64,000 nucleotides of DNA from Chryseobacterium cucumeris (GTDB lineage: Bacteria > Bacteroidota > Bacteroidia > Flavobacteriales > Weeksellaceae). Below, in pieces: positions 8,688 through 17,139 of this stretch. Position numbers and translations under genes: made by a program. The stretch covers positions 372,001-436,000 of the forward strand of contig NZ_LUVZ01000001.1 of the NCBI RefSeq assembly GCF_001593385.1. Reading direction: 5' to 3'. The notes under the pieces are model-generated. The model searched no databases, was not told the origin of the DNA, and saw nothing but the letters and a program-made list of their open reading frames with translations. Each line of letters opens with the position of its first letter. The first letter of the stretch is position 1.

Positions 8688-10406
8688 TTAATTCGGTACA
8701 ATATCATTGGAAGATGTACTGTAAAGCCCGATAAGGCTTCCTGTAAAGCCTCCCGCTACATCAGTAGAAAGAATATCTCCTGAAACCGGTCCTCCCAAAT
8801 TTTTATAATTCGTGCCATCCAGTGAATAATTAAAGCTATGTTCATCTTTATCGGCAACAACCTGCAGTTTAACCGGTTTGGATAATGAAATTTTCTCGCT
8901 GGCGATCAGCTTTGATTGGCCTTTTTCTGTTCTTTCCAATACGATGTAGAAATCTTTATCTTTTTTCGTGATTCCGAAAACATAATGAAATGTTTCGCTT
9001 TGATAACAGGTAATTCCTGCCAGTTCTTTTTCTGATTTAGGCTTAAAATCCAGGGTTACAGAAGTTTCAAAAGATTCATGCTGCAATCTGTGGAACAATG
9101 CAGAAACCGGAGCCAATGCCTTGATATTGGTGGCAAAAGGGTTTACTTTCACTCCGTTTTTTGTAACCGTAATAAAGTTTTCACGAGGACCACGCATGGC
9201 AATCCAACGGAAATCGAGGTTTTTATCGGTTAGTTTATCGTTGTATGTAAAGTTGCCGTTCGGGAAAAATCCGGTTTGTCCGGTTTGATTCTGAACACCT
9301 TGTGGCATTTTCAATTTTGGTTTCATCGGAACCAGGCCATTTTGAAACACAGGATACGTTCCGCTCCAGTCTACAGGAAGAATAAAAGTTTCACGGCCTT
9401 TGTTAACACGATTGCTGACATTCGGACGAATTGCTAAAAATACTCCATAATATTGGCCTTCCGGTGTTTCTACCAGATCTGCATGACCTGCCCAGTCTAC
9501 TTTTTCTTTTCGGTCTTTTGGGAAATAGCGCTGCGTCAGAATCGGATTATTATCAGCCGGAACGTAAGGTCCTTTGGGAGAATCGGACATAAAAATAACT
9601 TCACTGTGATTACCACCGGTTCCTCCTTCTGCACACATCAGGTAATATTTGCCATTCTTTTTGTAAATATGAGGCCCTTCAATCCAGATGGGTTTTTGGG
9701 AAAGGTCTACCCCTCCGTTTACAATAATTTTATCCGAACCCGGAACTACCTGGTCTTTTTCGAGATCATAATCCCACATCTTAATCACACGGTGGCCATT
9801 GTACTGCTCGCTACCTTGTGGTGGAGCATCATTATGAACGATATATGCTTTTCCATCATCATCAAAGAAAATAGCAGGATCAATACCTTCAAAATTGAGT
9901 TTCTGAACTTCGCTCCATCCTTTTGCCGGATCTTTGGTTTTTACGACCATATTTCCAATACCACCTGCAAACTGGGTAGTGATCATATAAAAAGTATCGT
10001 TGTGCTTATTGTATTTGATGTCCGGGGCATAAATTCCATGGGAAACGCCTGATTTTTCAACCTTAAGCTGTGAAGGTCTGTCCAGAACGTGCCCTACCTG
10101 TTTCCAGTTCACAAGATCTTTAGAAGTAAAAATAGGAACTCCCGGAAACATTGAAAATGAAGAGTTTACGAGATAGTAATCTTCGCCTTTTCTGGTAATA
10201 CTGGGATCGGGATAACAGCCCTGAAGAATCGGGGAATAAAATTCGTCTGGTTTAAGAGGGTTATCATTGTATATTTTATCGTTTCCACGGTAATTGAAGT
10301 CTGAGAAAGTCTGGGCAGAAATAGTAGTCACCGAGAGCAAAGCTGCTGCTGCAAGGATATTCGTTTTATTCCTGAAAAAAGCTAAATTCATTATATTCTG
10401 TTTCAT
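8688..10406 (-). CDS. GH43 beta-xylosidase/arabinofuranosidase with ConA-like C-terminus
   Basis: A 572-residue secreted protein; ATG at 10406 or the in-frame ATG at 10391 (MNLAFFRNKTNILAAAALLS) both give a signal peptide. The GH43 domain carries QGCYPDPSIT (catalytic base Asp), FEGIDPAIFFDDDGKAYI (pKa Asp) and IWIEGPHIYKKNGKYY (acid Glu). From about residue 360 a second beta-sandwich of the GH43 C2 type follows. The HGIYAPDIKYN and GGTGGNHSEVIF blocks are typical of exo-acting Bacteroidota beta-xylosidases. It is the first enzyme gene after the transporter, separated from it by a 174-bp gap that contains a repeat, so it may have its own promoter. Confidence 0.88.
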   Translation of the reverse strand: MKQNIMNLAFFRNKTNILAAAALLSVTTISAQTFSDFNYRGNDKIYNDNPLKPDEFYSPILQGCYPDPSITRKGEDYYLVNSSFSMFPGVPIFTSKDLVNWKQVGHVLDRPSQLKVEKSGVSHGIYAPDIKYNKHNDTFYMITTQFAGGIGNMVVKTKDPAKGWSEVQKLNFEGIDPAIFFDDDGKAYIVHNDAPPQGSEQYNGHRVIKMWDYDLEKDQVVPGSDKIIVNGGVDLSQKPIWIEGPHIYKKNGKYYLMCAEGGTGGNHSEVIFMSDSPKGPYVPADNNPILTQRYFPKDRKEKVDWAGHADLVETPEGQYYGVFLAIRPNVSNRVNKGRETFILPVDWSGTYPVFQNGLVPMKPKLKMPQGVQNQTGQTGFFPNGNFTYNDKLTDKNLDFRWIAMRGPRENFITVTKNGVKVNPFATNIKALAPVSALFHRLQHESFETSVTLDFKPKSEKELAGITCYQSETFHYVFGITKKDKDFYIVLERTEKGQSKLIASEKISLSKPVKLQVVADKDEHSFNYSLDGTNYKNLGGPVSGDILSTDVAGGFTGSLIGLYSTSSNDIVPN

Positions 10407-10460
10407 TGTTATTCTTTTTTTATAGTTTTTAAAATGTATATTTTTGAATAGGTGTTGTTC

Positions 10461-10540
10461 TTTTTAACGCTAAGTCCGCAAATTTTTTAACGACTATCTT
10501 TTTAAGGTTCGCCAAGTCGTTATACTCAGCAAATGGCATT
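10461..10540. repeat. Probable dispersed intergenic repeat with TAACGAC/GTCGTTA stem
   Basis: The gap between the transporter and GH43 genes holds a stretch reading AACGCTAAGTCCGCAAA ... GTTCGCCAAGTCGTTATACTC. It contains a perfect 7-bp inverted repeat, TAACGAC (10488-10494) and GTCGTTA (10516-10522). The wording resembles an intergenic repeat type that I recall from Chryseobacterium genomes (AACGC.AAGT.CGCAAA ... CGC.AAG.CG.T..ACTCAGCAAA). The copy looks slightly decayed. No second copy is present in this window. Confidence 0.4.
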
Positions 10541-10580
10541 TATATTTATCATTATAATCGTTTACCGATCGTTATATATT

Positions 10581-11855
10581 TTAAGCGGTTTTCTTCCGGT
10601 TGACTATTTTAATTAATCCCCAGGCTGTAACATAGGATATTCCGGCTATGAAAAATATAATATTATAGCCTCCGTTGATATTTCCTGATTTTTTAAAGGC
10701 ATCGAGAACAATTCCGATAAAAAGCGGAAAAATAATTCCTGCCGCTGAGCCCAGCATTCCGCCAAAACCAATGACAGAACTGACATAATTATTGGGTAAC
10801 TGATCTCCGACCGTTGTCATAAGATTGGCTCCCCATCCTTGATGTGCAGCTGTTGCAAAGGCAATGATGATTGTGATCATCCACATATTATCTACATATT
10901 TTGAGAACATGACCGGAACTACCATCAAAGCAAACAATAACATGGTAATGCTTCTGGCTCTTCCGATGGCCCAGCCTTTTTTGATCAGAAATGATGAGAG
11001 ATATCCTCCACCAATACTTCCGATCGTGGTTCCGCTGTAAATAATAATTAACGGAAGCGATGGTTTTGTTAAATCCATTTTAAATACATCCGAGAAATAG
11101 GCCGGCAGCCAGAACATGAAGAAATACCAGATAGGATCGGTTAACATTTTACCGATGGCAAACGACCATGTTACTTTATATTTGAGTAATTCCGATAAAG
11201 GAATTTTGGTTTTCTCTTCTGCTTTTTCAGCCTGATCACTTTTAATGTATTGCAGTTCTTCCTTGCTGAGATTTTTTGTTTTTTCCGGTACGGCATAAAA
11301 TTTCCACCAAAGGATAATCCAAATCATGCCCAAAGCTCCAATCCACACAAAAGTCTGCCTCCAGCCGTAATGTCCAAGAATGAACGGAACCAGTAGCGGC
11401 GCCAAAATAGCTCCCACCGTCGCTCCTGAGTTAAAAATTCCCGTTGCCAGTGCTCTTTCTTTTTTGGGAAACCATTCAGCCACTGATTTGATGGCAGCAG
11501 GAAAGTTTCCTGCTTCACTGATTCCCAACGTGCTTCTCGCAATGATAAACCCGATGGTACTTTTGACAAGACCATGTCCTATCGAGGCCAAACTCCATAC
11601 AATAAGGGAAACTGCATACCCGATTTTGGTTCCGACCTTGTCTATAAACCTTCCCATCGCCATATAACCGATGGCATATGTCGTGGTAAAAGCCATAACG
11701 ATATAGCTGTAGTCTTTTTCATCCCAGCTGAATTCTTTTTCCAGCACAGGTTTCAGCAAACCCATTACCTGACGGTCAAGATAATTGATCGTAGTGGCGA
11801 GAAAGACAAGGGACAGCATCCACCATCTTATATTGAGGTTTTGAGGAGCCTGCAT
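10581..11855 (-). CDS. MFS hexuronate (glucuronate) permease, ExuT-like
   Basis: A 424-residue inner-membrane protein with about 12 predicted membrane segments, starting INYLDRQVMGLLKPVL, the usual first helix of the anion:cation symporter family that contains ExuT. GRFIDKVGTKIGY matches the MFS loop 2-3 motif and RSTLGISEAGNFPAAIKSVAEWFP is the family's TM4-5 signature. It is 4 bp downstream of eda within the glucuronate catabolic run (uxaC-kdgK-eda), so glucuronate or a related uronate released by GH115 is the likely substrate. Transport specificity is inferred from neighbours. Confidence 0.86.
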   Translation of the reverse strand: MQAPQNLNIRWWMLSLVFLATTINYLDRQVMGLLKPVLEKEFSWDEKDYSYIVMAFTTTYAIGYMAMGRFIDKVGTKIGYAVSLIVWSLASIGHGLVKSTIGFIIARSTLGISEAGNFPAAIKSVAEWFPKKERALATGIFNSGATVGAILAPLLVPFILGHYGWRQTFVWIGALGMIWIILWWKFYAVPEKTKNLSKEELQYIKSDQAEKAEEKTKIPLSELLKYKVTWSFAIGKMLTDPIWYFFMFWLPAYFSDVFKMDLTKPSLPLIIIYSGTTIGSIGGGYLSSFLIKKGWAIGRARSITMLLFALMVVPVMFSKYVDNMWMITIIIAFATAAHQGWGANLMTTVGDQLPNNYVSSVIGFGGMLGSAAGIIFPLFIGIVLDAFKKSGNINGGYNIIFFIAGISYVTAWGLIKIVNRKKTA

Positions 11856-11859
11856 TGAG

Positions 11860-12492
11860 TTATTGATTAAGTTGTTGTAATAATTTTTTTGTTTTCAGAG
11901 TCAGTTCTTCTTCATTATTATCTTTTCCGATGAGAGAGCTTCCCAGCCCTGCTGCTATGGCACCTCCATTGAGCCATTCACTGATATCTTCAGTTTCAGC
12001 ATGGATTCCTCCGGTGGGCATAAAATTCATTCCCGGAAAAACAGGCTGTACCGATTTGATGTAGTTCTTTCCTAAGGCATCAGCCGGAAATATTTTAACC
12101 AGTGTTAACCCATTCTGATGCGCGATATTGATATCAGAAGGGGTAAAGCAGCCCGGAATCAGAAGGAGATTTTTTTCGAGAGCATGGTTTACCAATGCTT
12201 CACTGATAACCGGTGTAATGATGAAATCTGCTTTTGCGTTAGCATAATCATCCATTTCCTGTATGTTTTTTACCGTCCCGATTCCTAACAGAAGATCAGG
12301 AAATTCTGTATGGGAAATTTCTTTCAGCTTAGTGAAATTTTCCAATGCCTGATGACCGCGGTTGGTATATTCTATCACACGGATTCCTGCTTCGTATAAA
12401 GCTTTTACGATATTTTTTGAGACCTCAAACGATTCGTTATAAAACAACGGAACGATTTTCTGTTCTTTTATTTTTTGTACTATTTCACTCAT
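11860..12492 (-). CDS. eda: KDPG / 2-keto-4-hydroxyglutarate aldolase
   Basis: A 210-residue class I aldolase that splits 2-keto-3-deoxy-6-phosphogluconate into pyruvate and glyceraldehyde 3-phosphate. The Schiff-base lysine is Lys133 in LVKIFPAD, the catalytic glutamate is Glu41 in VIEYTNRG, and GIGTV and PGCFTPSD phosphate and substrate loops are present. Its start overlaps the kdgK stop by 4 bp, indicating translational coupling. This is the final step of glucuronate breakdown in this locus. Cytoplasmic. Confidence 0.95.
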   Translation of the reverse strand: MSEIVQKIKEQKIVPLFYNESFEVSKNIVKALYEAGIRVIEYTNRGHQALENFTKLKEISHTEFPDLLLGIGTVKNIQEMDDYANAKADFIITPVISEALVNHALEKNLLLIPGCFTPSDINIAHQNGLTLVKIFPADALGKNYIKSVQPVFPGMNFMPTGGIHAETEDISEWLNGGAIAAGLGSSLIGKDNNEEELTLKTKKLLQQLNQ

Positions 12493-13487
12493 AATGTTTC
12501 GAAATTAATGCTTTCATCAATGGTATCTCCTTTTACAAAAAGCTTTTTAAAAGCAACTTTTGTCGCATCTTCCAGGATCTGCTGATCAGGATTTCCTTTT
12601 AAAATTCCATGAATTAAAGCGGCCATGAAAGAATCACCGCTTCCTACTCTTTCTTTAATGGTATCTGAATTATATTTTTCTGAAATCAAAAGCTGTTCAT
12701 CAGCAAATAAGGTGGCAAAGTAATTCACCTGTTCCCCGTTTGTAAAGCGGAAGGTATTCGCAATTTTTTCCACATCCGGAAATTGCTTCCTGATTTCCAA
12801 TGCTGTTTTTTCAGCCTGTTTCAGAAGGTTTTCATCATCGAAATTTCCGTTAAGCTCATATTTAACCGGAATATCCAGGAACTGCCCTACAGACCAGATA
12901 TTTCCCATAAGAACGTTCACAAAAGGCATCAGCTCTTTAATTTTGTGAGGATTCTGGTTTTGCCAAAGCAATGCTCTGTAATTCAGATCAAGAGAAACTG
13001 TAATATTTCTTGTTCTGGCTTCTTTCATGATCTGTAAACATTTACGGAATGCATTGTCACTCAAAGCCGGTGTGATGGTACTGATATGCAGCCATTTTAC
13101 TCCTGAAAATATCTCATCATCACTGAAAGTTTCAAAATCCGATTGGGTAAAAACAGACGGAAATCGGTCGTAAACCACTGAAGCGTTCTGCATATCTCCA
13201 TCAGAAGAAAGGTAAAATGTTCCTATTCTCCCTTGAGTTTTTTCTGCAAGAACTTCTATTCCTTTATTGTTAAGCTGAAATTCTAAGTGATTTCCAACAA
13301 AATTCTCAGGTAAAGCTGATAATAATTTCACAGAATTCTTCCACTGGGAAAGTGCTGCCGCTACATTGTATTCGGCACCGCCCACATACATTTTCAGAGA
13401 CTGCTCGTTCAACCAGTTTCCTTCGGAATCCGGGGCAAAGTGGAGAAGCAGTTCCCCGAAACATAGTATTTTCGTCGAGTCGTGCAT
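12489..13487 (-). CDS. kdgK: 2-keto-3-deoxygluconate kinase (PfkB family)
   Basis: A ribokinase-fold sugar kinase that phosphorylates 2-keto-3-deoxygluconate to KDPG. The PfkB signature ERVGSGDSFMAALIHG contains the catalytic Asp of the GSGDSF anion hole, and the N-terminal substrate region reads YVGGAEYNVAAALSQW. The frame can be extended to a TTG at 13502, but the ATG at 13487 (MHDSTKILCFGELLLHF, 332 residues) is the better start and sits 4 bp after the uxaC stop. It overlaps eda by 4 bp. Assignment is supported by the family and by its place between uxaC and eda. Confidence 0.9.
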   Translation of the reverse strand: MHDSTKILCFGELLLHFAPDSEGNWLNEQSLKMYVGGAEYNVAAALSQWKNSVKLLSALPENFVGNHLEFQLNNKGIEVLAEKTQGRIGTFYLSSDGDMQNASVVYDRFPSVFTQSDFETFSDDEIFSGVKWLHISTITPALSDNAFRKCLQIMKEARTRNITVSLDLNYRALLWQNQNPHKIKELMPFVNVLMGNIWSVGQFLDIPVKYELNGNFDDENLLKQAEKTALEIRKQFPDVEKIANTFRFTNGEQVNYFATLFADEQLLISEKYNSDTIKERVGSGDSFMAALIHGILKGNPDQQILEDATKVAFKKLFVKGDTIDESINFETL

Positions 13488-13491
13488 GGTA

Positions 13492-14910
13492 TTAGATTTC
13501 AAAATAATTTTTTGTATTGTGATAACAGATATCCTGAATGATCTTTCCTACCCATTTTTCATCATCGGGAAGAAGACCTCTTTCCATTTCACTTCCGAAC
13601 AGATTGCACAAAAGCCTTCTGAAATAATCATGTCTTGAGAATGACAGCAGGCTTCGGGAATCGGTCAACATGCCGACAAAAGTGCTTATCAAACCGATAT
13701 TGGAAAGTGTGTTCATCTGTTTGGTCATCCCGTCGAGCTGATCAAGAAACCACCAGGCTGCTCCAAACTGTACTTTGGATTTAATACCTCCTTCGTTGAA
13801 ATTTCCGGCAAGAGTTGCCAGAACTTCATTAAATGCCGGATTCAGATTGTATATAATGGTTTTGGCCAGTTTTTCTTCTGAATTCAATGCATCCAGCAAA
13901 ACGCTCAATCGCTGTGCATAATATGGTTCTCCAATAGCATCATATCCTGCATTGGCTCCCATTTTTCTGAACATTTCTGAATTGTTGTTTCGGGTTGCCC
14001 CTACATGAAACTGCTGTACCCAGCCTTTTTCTGCATACATTTTGCAAAGCTCTTTCAGCATATAGCCGCATAAGGCATCCGGGTCGGAAAATGTTGAAAT
14101 ATTCCCTTTCAGGAATCCGGAAAATTCTTTTTCAAGGTTTTGATTCCACTTTGTGGTATCCGGGAAATATTCAAAGCCGTGATCAGCTACTTTTGCTCCT
14201 GCTTCCACAAAATAATTGATTCTGGACTGAAGTGCATTCAACAGATCAGAAGCTGACACGATGGAAAATCCACATACTTTTTCAAGCTTTTTAATTCCTG
14301 AAAGATACTGTTCAGGATTAATCATATTGATATAGGCATCAGGGCGGAAAGCCGGAAGAACAGCTGTGTTAAATCCACTGTTTTTTAAAGCCTTGTGATG
14401 AACCAGATCATCGGCAGGATCATCTGTAGTGCACAACGCTTCTACCTTAAAATTCTGAATGATGGATTGTGGTAAAAAGCCGTCTGTCTGCAGATTTTCA
14501 TTCATCTGATGATACACCGTATCTGCATTATTGGGTGATAAATATTTGTTGATACCAAAAGTATTTTTGAGTTCCAGATGCGTCCAGTGAAACAGCGGAT
14601 TGCGAAGGGTATAAGGCACCACTTCGGCCCATTTCATGAATTTTTCCTGATCTAAAGCATTTCCTGAAATAAACTGTTCATCAATGCCAAAATTTCTCAT
14701 GGCTCTCCATTTGTAATGGTCACCATCCAGCCAGATAGCCGTTGGAGAACGGAAGTTCTGATTGGCAGAAATAACATCTGGCTCAAGATGATTGTGATAA
14801 TCAATAACCGGCATATCTTTAGCATAACCGAAATACAGATTTTCTGCTTTTGCTGATTCAAGCAAAAACAATTCTCCGAAAACGTCTTTATTTTTAGTGG
14901 AATTACTCAT
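13492..14910 (-). CDS. uxaC: Glucuronate isomerase
   Basis: A 472-residue cytoplasmic enzyme converting D-glucuronate to D-fructuronate. It belongs to the amidohydrolase-like uronate isomerases: PVIDYHNHLEPD gives the metal-binding His-x-His, WLDGDHYKWRAMRNFGI and EALCTTDDPADDLVHH are family hallmarks, and the C-terminus carries SRSLLSFSRHDYFRRLLC. Length matches the family norm. A strong inverted repeat at 14979-15014 separates it from the SDR gene upstream, so uxaC-kdgK-eda-MFS may form a sub-operon. Confidence 0.95.
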   Translation of the reverse strand: MSNSTKNKDVFGELFLLESAKAENLYFGYAKDMPVIDYHNHLEPDVISANQNFRSPTAIWLDGDHYKWRAMRNFGIDEQFISGNALDQEKFMKWAEVVPYTLRNPLFHWTHLELKNTFGINKYLSPNNADTVYHQMNENLQTDGFLPQSIIQNFKVEALCTTDDPADDLVHHKALKNSGFNTAVLPAFRPDAYINMINPEQYLSGIKKLEKVCGFSIVSASDLLNALQSRINYFVEAGAKVADHGFEYFPDTTKWNQNLEKEFSGFLKGNISTFSDPDALCGYMLKELCKMYAEKGWVQQFHVGATRNNNSEMFRKMGANAGYDAIGEPYYAQRLSVLLDALNSEEKLAKTIIYNLNPAFNEVLATLAGNFNEGGIKSKVQFGAAWWFLDQLDGMTKQMNTLSNIGLISTFVGMLTDSRSLLSFSRHDYFRRLLCNLFGSEMERGLLPDDEKWVGKIIQDICYHNTKNYFEI

Positions 14911-14978
14911 TATTTGTTGTTACAATCCTGGATTTTAATTGTCGTTTATTTCTGACTTCATGAAAGCCGGCATTTTAA

Positions 14979-15014
14979 AAACAGAACCCTTAATGAAACC
15001 ACTAGGTTCTGTTT
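14979..15014 (-). terminator. 10-bp inverted repeat between the SDR and uxaC genes
   Basis: AAACAGAACC (14979-14988) and GGTTCTGTTT (15005-15014) are perfect inverted repeats with a 16-nt loop. Read on the minus strand, the stem ends in GTTCTGTTTTTAAAA, so it resembles an intrinsic terminator for the unit ending with the SDR gene. It lies in a 127-bp gap and could either stop or partly attenuate transcription toward uxaC, or protect the 3' end of the upstream message. Confidence 0.55.
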
Positions 15015-15037
15015 GATGATATGAAGAAATTAGCTTT

Positions 15038-15853
15038 TTATACTCCGCTGAATGCGCTGAAACCTCCGTCAACAGGAATCAGTGCTCCTGTGATGAAACT
15101 TGCAGCATCTGAACACAGAAACTGTACAACCCCATTCAGTTCTTCTACTTCTCCAAATCTCTGCATGGGTGTTTTGGCCATTACTTTTTTACTTCTTTCG
15201 GTTAAGCTTCCGTCCGGATTCAACAGAATAGCACGGTTCTGATCACCAATGAAAAATCCTGGTGCTACAGCATTAACGCGTATTTTATCTCCGAATTTCA
15301 ATGCCAGATCAGAGGCCATCCATTGGGTAAAATTGGTGATTGCGGATTTGGCGGCAGAATATCCGGCTACTCTTGTAATTGCTGAATAGGCGGCCATGGA
15401 AGAAATATTAATAATGTTTCCGCTTCCCTGCTCCGCCATTACTTTTCCGAAAACATAGCTGGGGTAAACTGTCCCGTTGATATTGAGATCGGTAACCTCA
15501 GCCCATCCTTTCATATCCATATCAAAAAATGACTGTTCGGGTGATAAGGTTGCTGACGGAATGTTTCCACCTGCTATATTAAGCAGAATATCAATGCTGC
15601 CATACTTTTCTTTTATTTTCAAGGAAGCGGCTTCAAGGCTTTCAATATCCATCACATTGGCTTCTACAGCAAGTGCATCCCCGCCCAAATCTGTAAGTTC
15701 TTTTACCCGGGCATCCAGTGTTTCCTGGTTTCTTCCCAGTGCGACAACTTTTGCTCCGGCCTCTATAAAACTTTTGGCAAGGCTGCCTCCCAAAACGCCT
15801 GAAGCCCCTGTGATTACTGCTACTTTGTTTTTAATACTAAACAGGTCTTTCAT
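15038..15853 (-). CDS. SDR-family D-mannonate oxidoreductase (fructuronate reductase)
   Basis: A 271-residue short-chain dehydrogenase that, by context, reduces D-fructuronate to D-mannonate. The nucleotide-binding motif is TGASGVLGG (residues 15-23), the structural NIAGG motif follows the fourth strand, and the catalytic Ser and YSAAK (Tyr-x3-Lys) are seen in NISSMAAYS...GYSAAKSAI. E. coli UxuB belongs to a different (long-chain) family; SDR-type replacements adjacent to uxuA and uxaC are common in Bacteroidota and Firmicutes. It lies 19 bp after uxuA. The gene fills the otherwise missing step of the pathway, which makes the role likely though not proven by sequence alone. Confidence 0.85.
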   Translation of the reverse strand: MKDLFSIKNKVAVITGASGVLGGSLAKSFIEAGAKVVALGRNQETLDARVKELTDLGGDALAVEANVMDIESLEAASLKIKEKYGSIDILLNIAGGNIPSATLSPEQSFFDMDMKGWAEVTDLNINGTVYPSYVFGKVMAEQGSGNIINISSMAAYSAITRVAGYSAAKSAITNFTQWMASDLALKFGDKIRVNAVAPGFFIGDQNRAILLNPDGSLTERSKKVMAKTPMQRFGEVEELNGVVQFLCSDAASFITGALIPVDGGFSAFSGV

Positions 15854-15872
15854 TTTACTTTTTACTATTTTA

Positions 15873-17060
15873 TTACAAACGCAGATTAATTTTTCTGTAT
15901 TCTGACTGAACGGCAGCCATTACTCCTTCTATCTGGCCCAATGCCAGCATTCTTCCTAAAAATGAGTAACCGGGATTATATCCTTTGTCAATATCTTCCG
16001 TTAAAAGTCTACCATGGTCAATCCTCATAGGAAGATCAGGATTTTCTTTTTCGAATACACGGATCACTTCAATGAGCTTTCCTCTTCCTCCCAGATGATG
16101 AGACTCGATGAAATCGCCGTTTTCAAAGACATTTGTACTTCTCAGGTGAACGAATTTGGTACGGTGAGCAAATTTTTGCGCAAGCTTTGGAACATCATTC
16201 TGAAGGTTGGCACTGAGAGATCCGGCACAGAAGGTTACTCCGTTGTGAGGGTTATCAACAGCCTGCAGCAGCCAGTCAATATCTTCTTCATTGGTCACTA
16301 TTCTTGGTAATCCCAGTAATGAAAAAGGCGGATCATCAGGATGTACACACATCTGGATACTCCATTTTTCACAGACAGGCATTATTTTTTCAAGGAAATA
16401 TTTCATGTTCTGACGAAGCTGATGCTTATCTATACCATCGTACAAAGCCAGCAGACTTTTGAACTTTTCTACAGGATTCAATTCTCCTTCTTTGATATTT
16501 CCATTCACGAATCCCTGTGTTTTTACAATGACTGAGTCTATCAGGTCATGATTATCTTTTTCTGTTAATGTATTTTTTAATTCTTCTACTTTTTGAAGGG
16601 TTTCCGGACTGTAATCGTTTTCTGCACCTTCCCTTTTAAGGATATGAATTTCGAAGTACGCAAACTTGGCTTTGTCAAAATAAAGTGAGGATGAACCATC
16701 TTCCCATTCGTGAAAAAGATCGGTCCTTGCCCAGTCGAGAACAGGCATAAAGTTGTAGCAAACTGTTTTAACTCCTGCTTTACCCAGATTTTCAAGGCTT
16801 GTGATATAATTTTCTATTAAAGAGTCACGGTCTTCACCTCCGTATTTGATGGCTTCGCTTACGGGAAGACTTTCCACAACAGACCAGCGAAGTCCGTGGC
16901 TTTCTATATAGTTTTTATAATCATTGATGGACTCTGAATTCCAGATTTCTCCGTTTGGGATATCGTGCAGGGCAGAAACAATTCCTTCTACTCCTATTTG
17001 ACGAAGTGTACTGAGTGCTATTTTGTCTTTTTTGCCAAACCAACGCCAGGTTTTTTCCAT
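15873..17060 (-). CDS. uxuA: Mannonate dehydratase
   Basis: A 395-residue TIM-barrel enzyme that dehydrates D-mannonate to 2-keto-3-deoxygluconate. The N-terminus MEKTWRWFGKKDKIALSTLRQIGVEG and the blocks VESLPVSEAIK, MCVHPDDPPFSLLGLPRIV and VTFCAGSL are characteristic, the last two contributing metal ligands. The C-terminal DHGRLL and GYNPGYSFLGRMLALGQIEGV motifs are also typical. Length matches the family. It is the first of the uronate genes after susCD. Confidence 0.95.
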   Translation of the reverse strand: MEKTWRWFGKKDKIALSTLRQIGVEGIVSALHDIPNGEIWNSESINDYKNYIESHGLRWSVVESLPVSEAIKYGGEDRDSLIENYITSLENLGKAGVKTVCYNFMPVLDWARTDLFHEWEDGSSSLYFDKAKFAYFEIHILKREGAENDYSPETLQKVEELKNTLTEKDNHDLIDSVIVKTQGFVNGNIKEGELNPVEKFKSLLALYDGIDKHQLRQNMKYFLEKIMPVCEKWSIQMCVHPDDPPFSLLGLPRIVTNEEDIDWLLQAVDNPHNGVTFCAGSLSANLQNDVPKLAQKFAHRTKFVHLRSTNVFENGDFIESHHLGGRGKLIEVIRVFEKENPDLPMRIDHGRLLTEDIDKGYNPGYSFLGRMLALGQIEGVMAAVQSEYRKINLRL

Positions 17061-17091
17061 AGTTTTAAAATTTAATTCAGATAAACAAAGC

Positions 17092-17108
17092 AGGTGCTTT
17101 TCACACCT
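17092..17108 (-). other. Short hairpin between susD and uxuA
   Basis: AGGTG (17092-17096) and CACCT (17104-17108) can pair around a 7-nt loop, and on the minus strand the stem is followed by GCTTTGTTT. In PULs the susCD message is often more abundant than downstream genes, and a weak hairpin here could contribute. The stem is short, so chance is a real alternative. Confidence 0.25.
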
Positions 17109-17139
17109 ACTCTGTTACTGATATGAATGTAGAATGAAA

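Noticed and set aside
9453..10052. A 199-codon open frame on the plus strand
   Set aside because: It is antisense to the catalytic domain of a well-supported GH43 gene, and its translation is rich in Ile, Phe and Cys as expected for a shadow frame.
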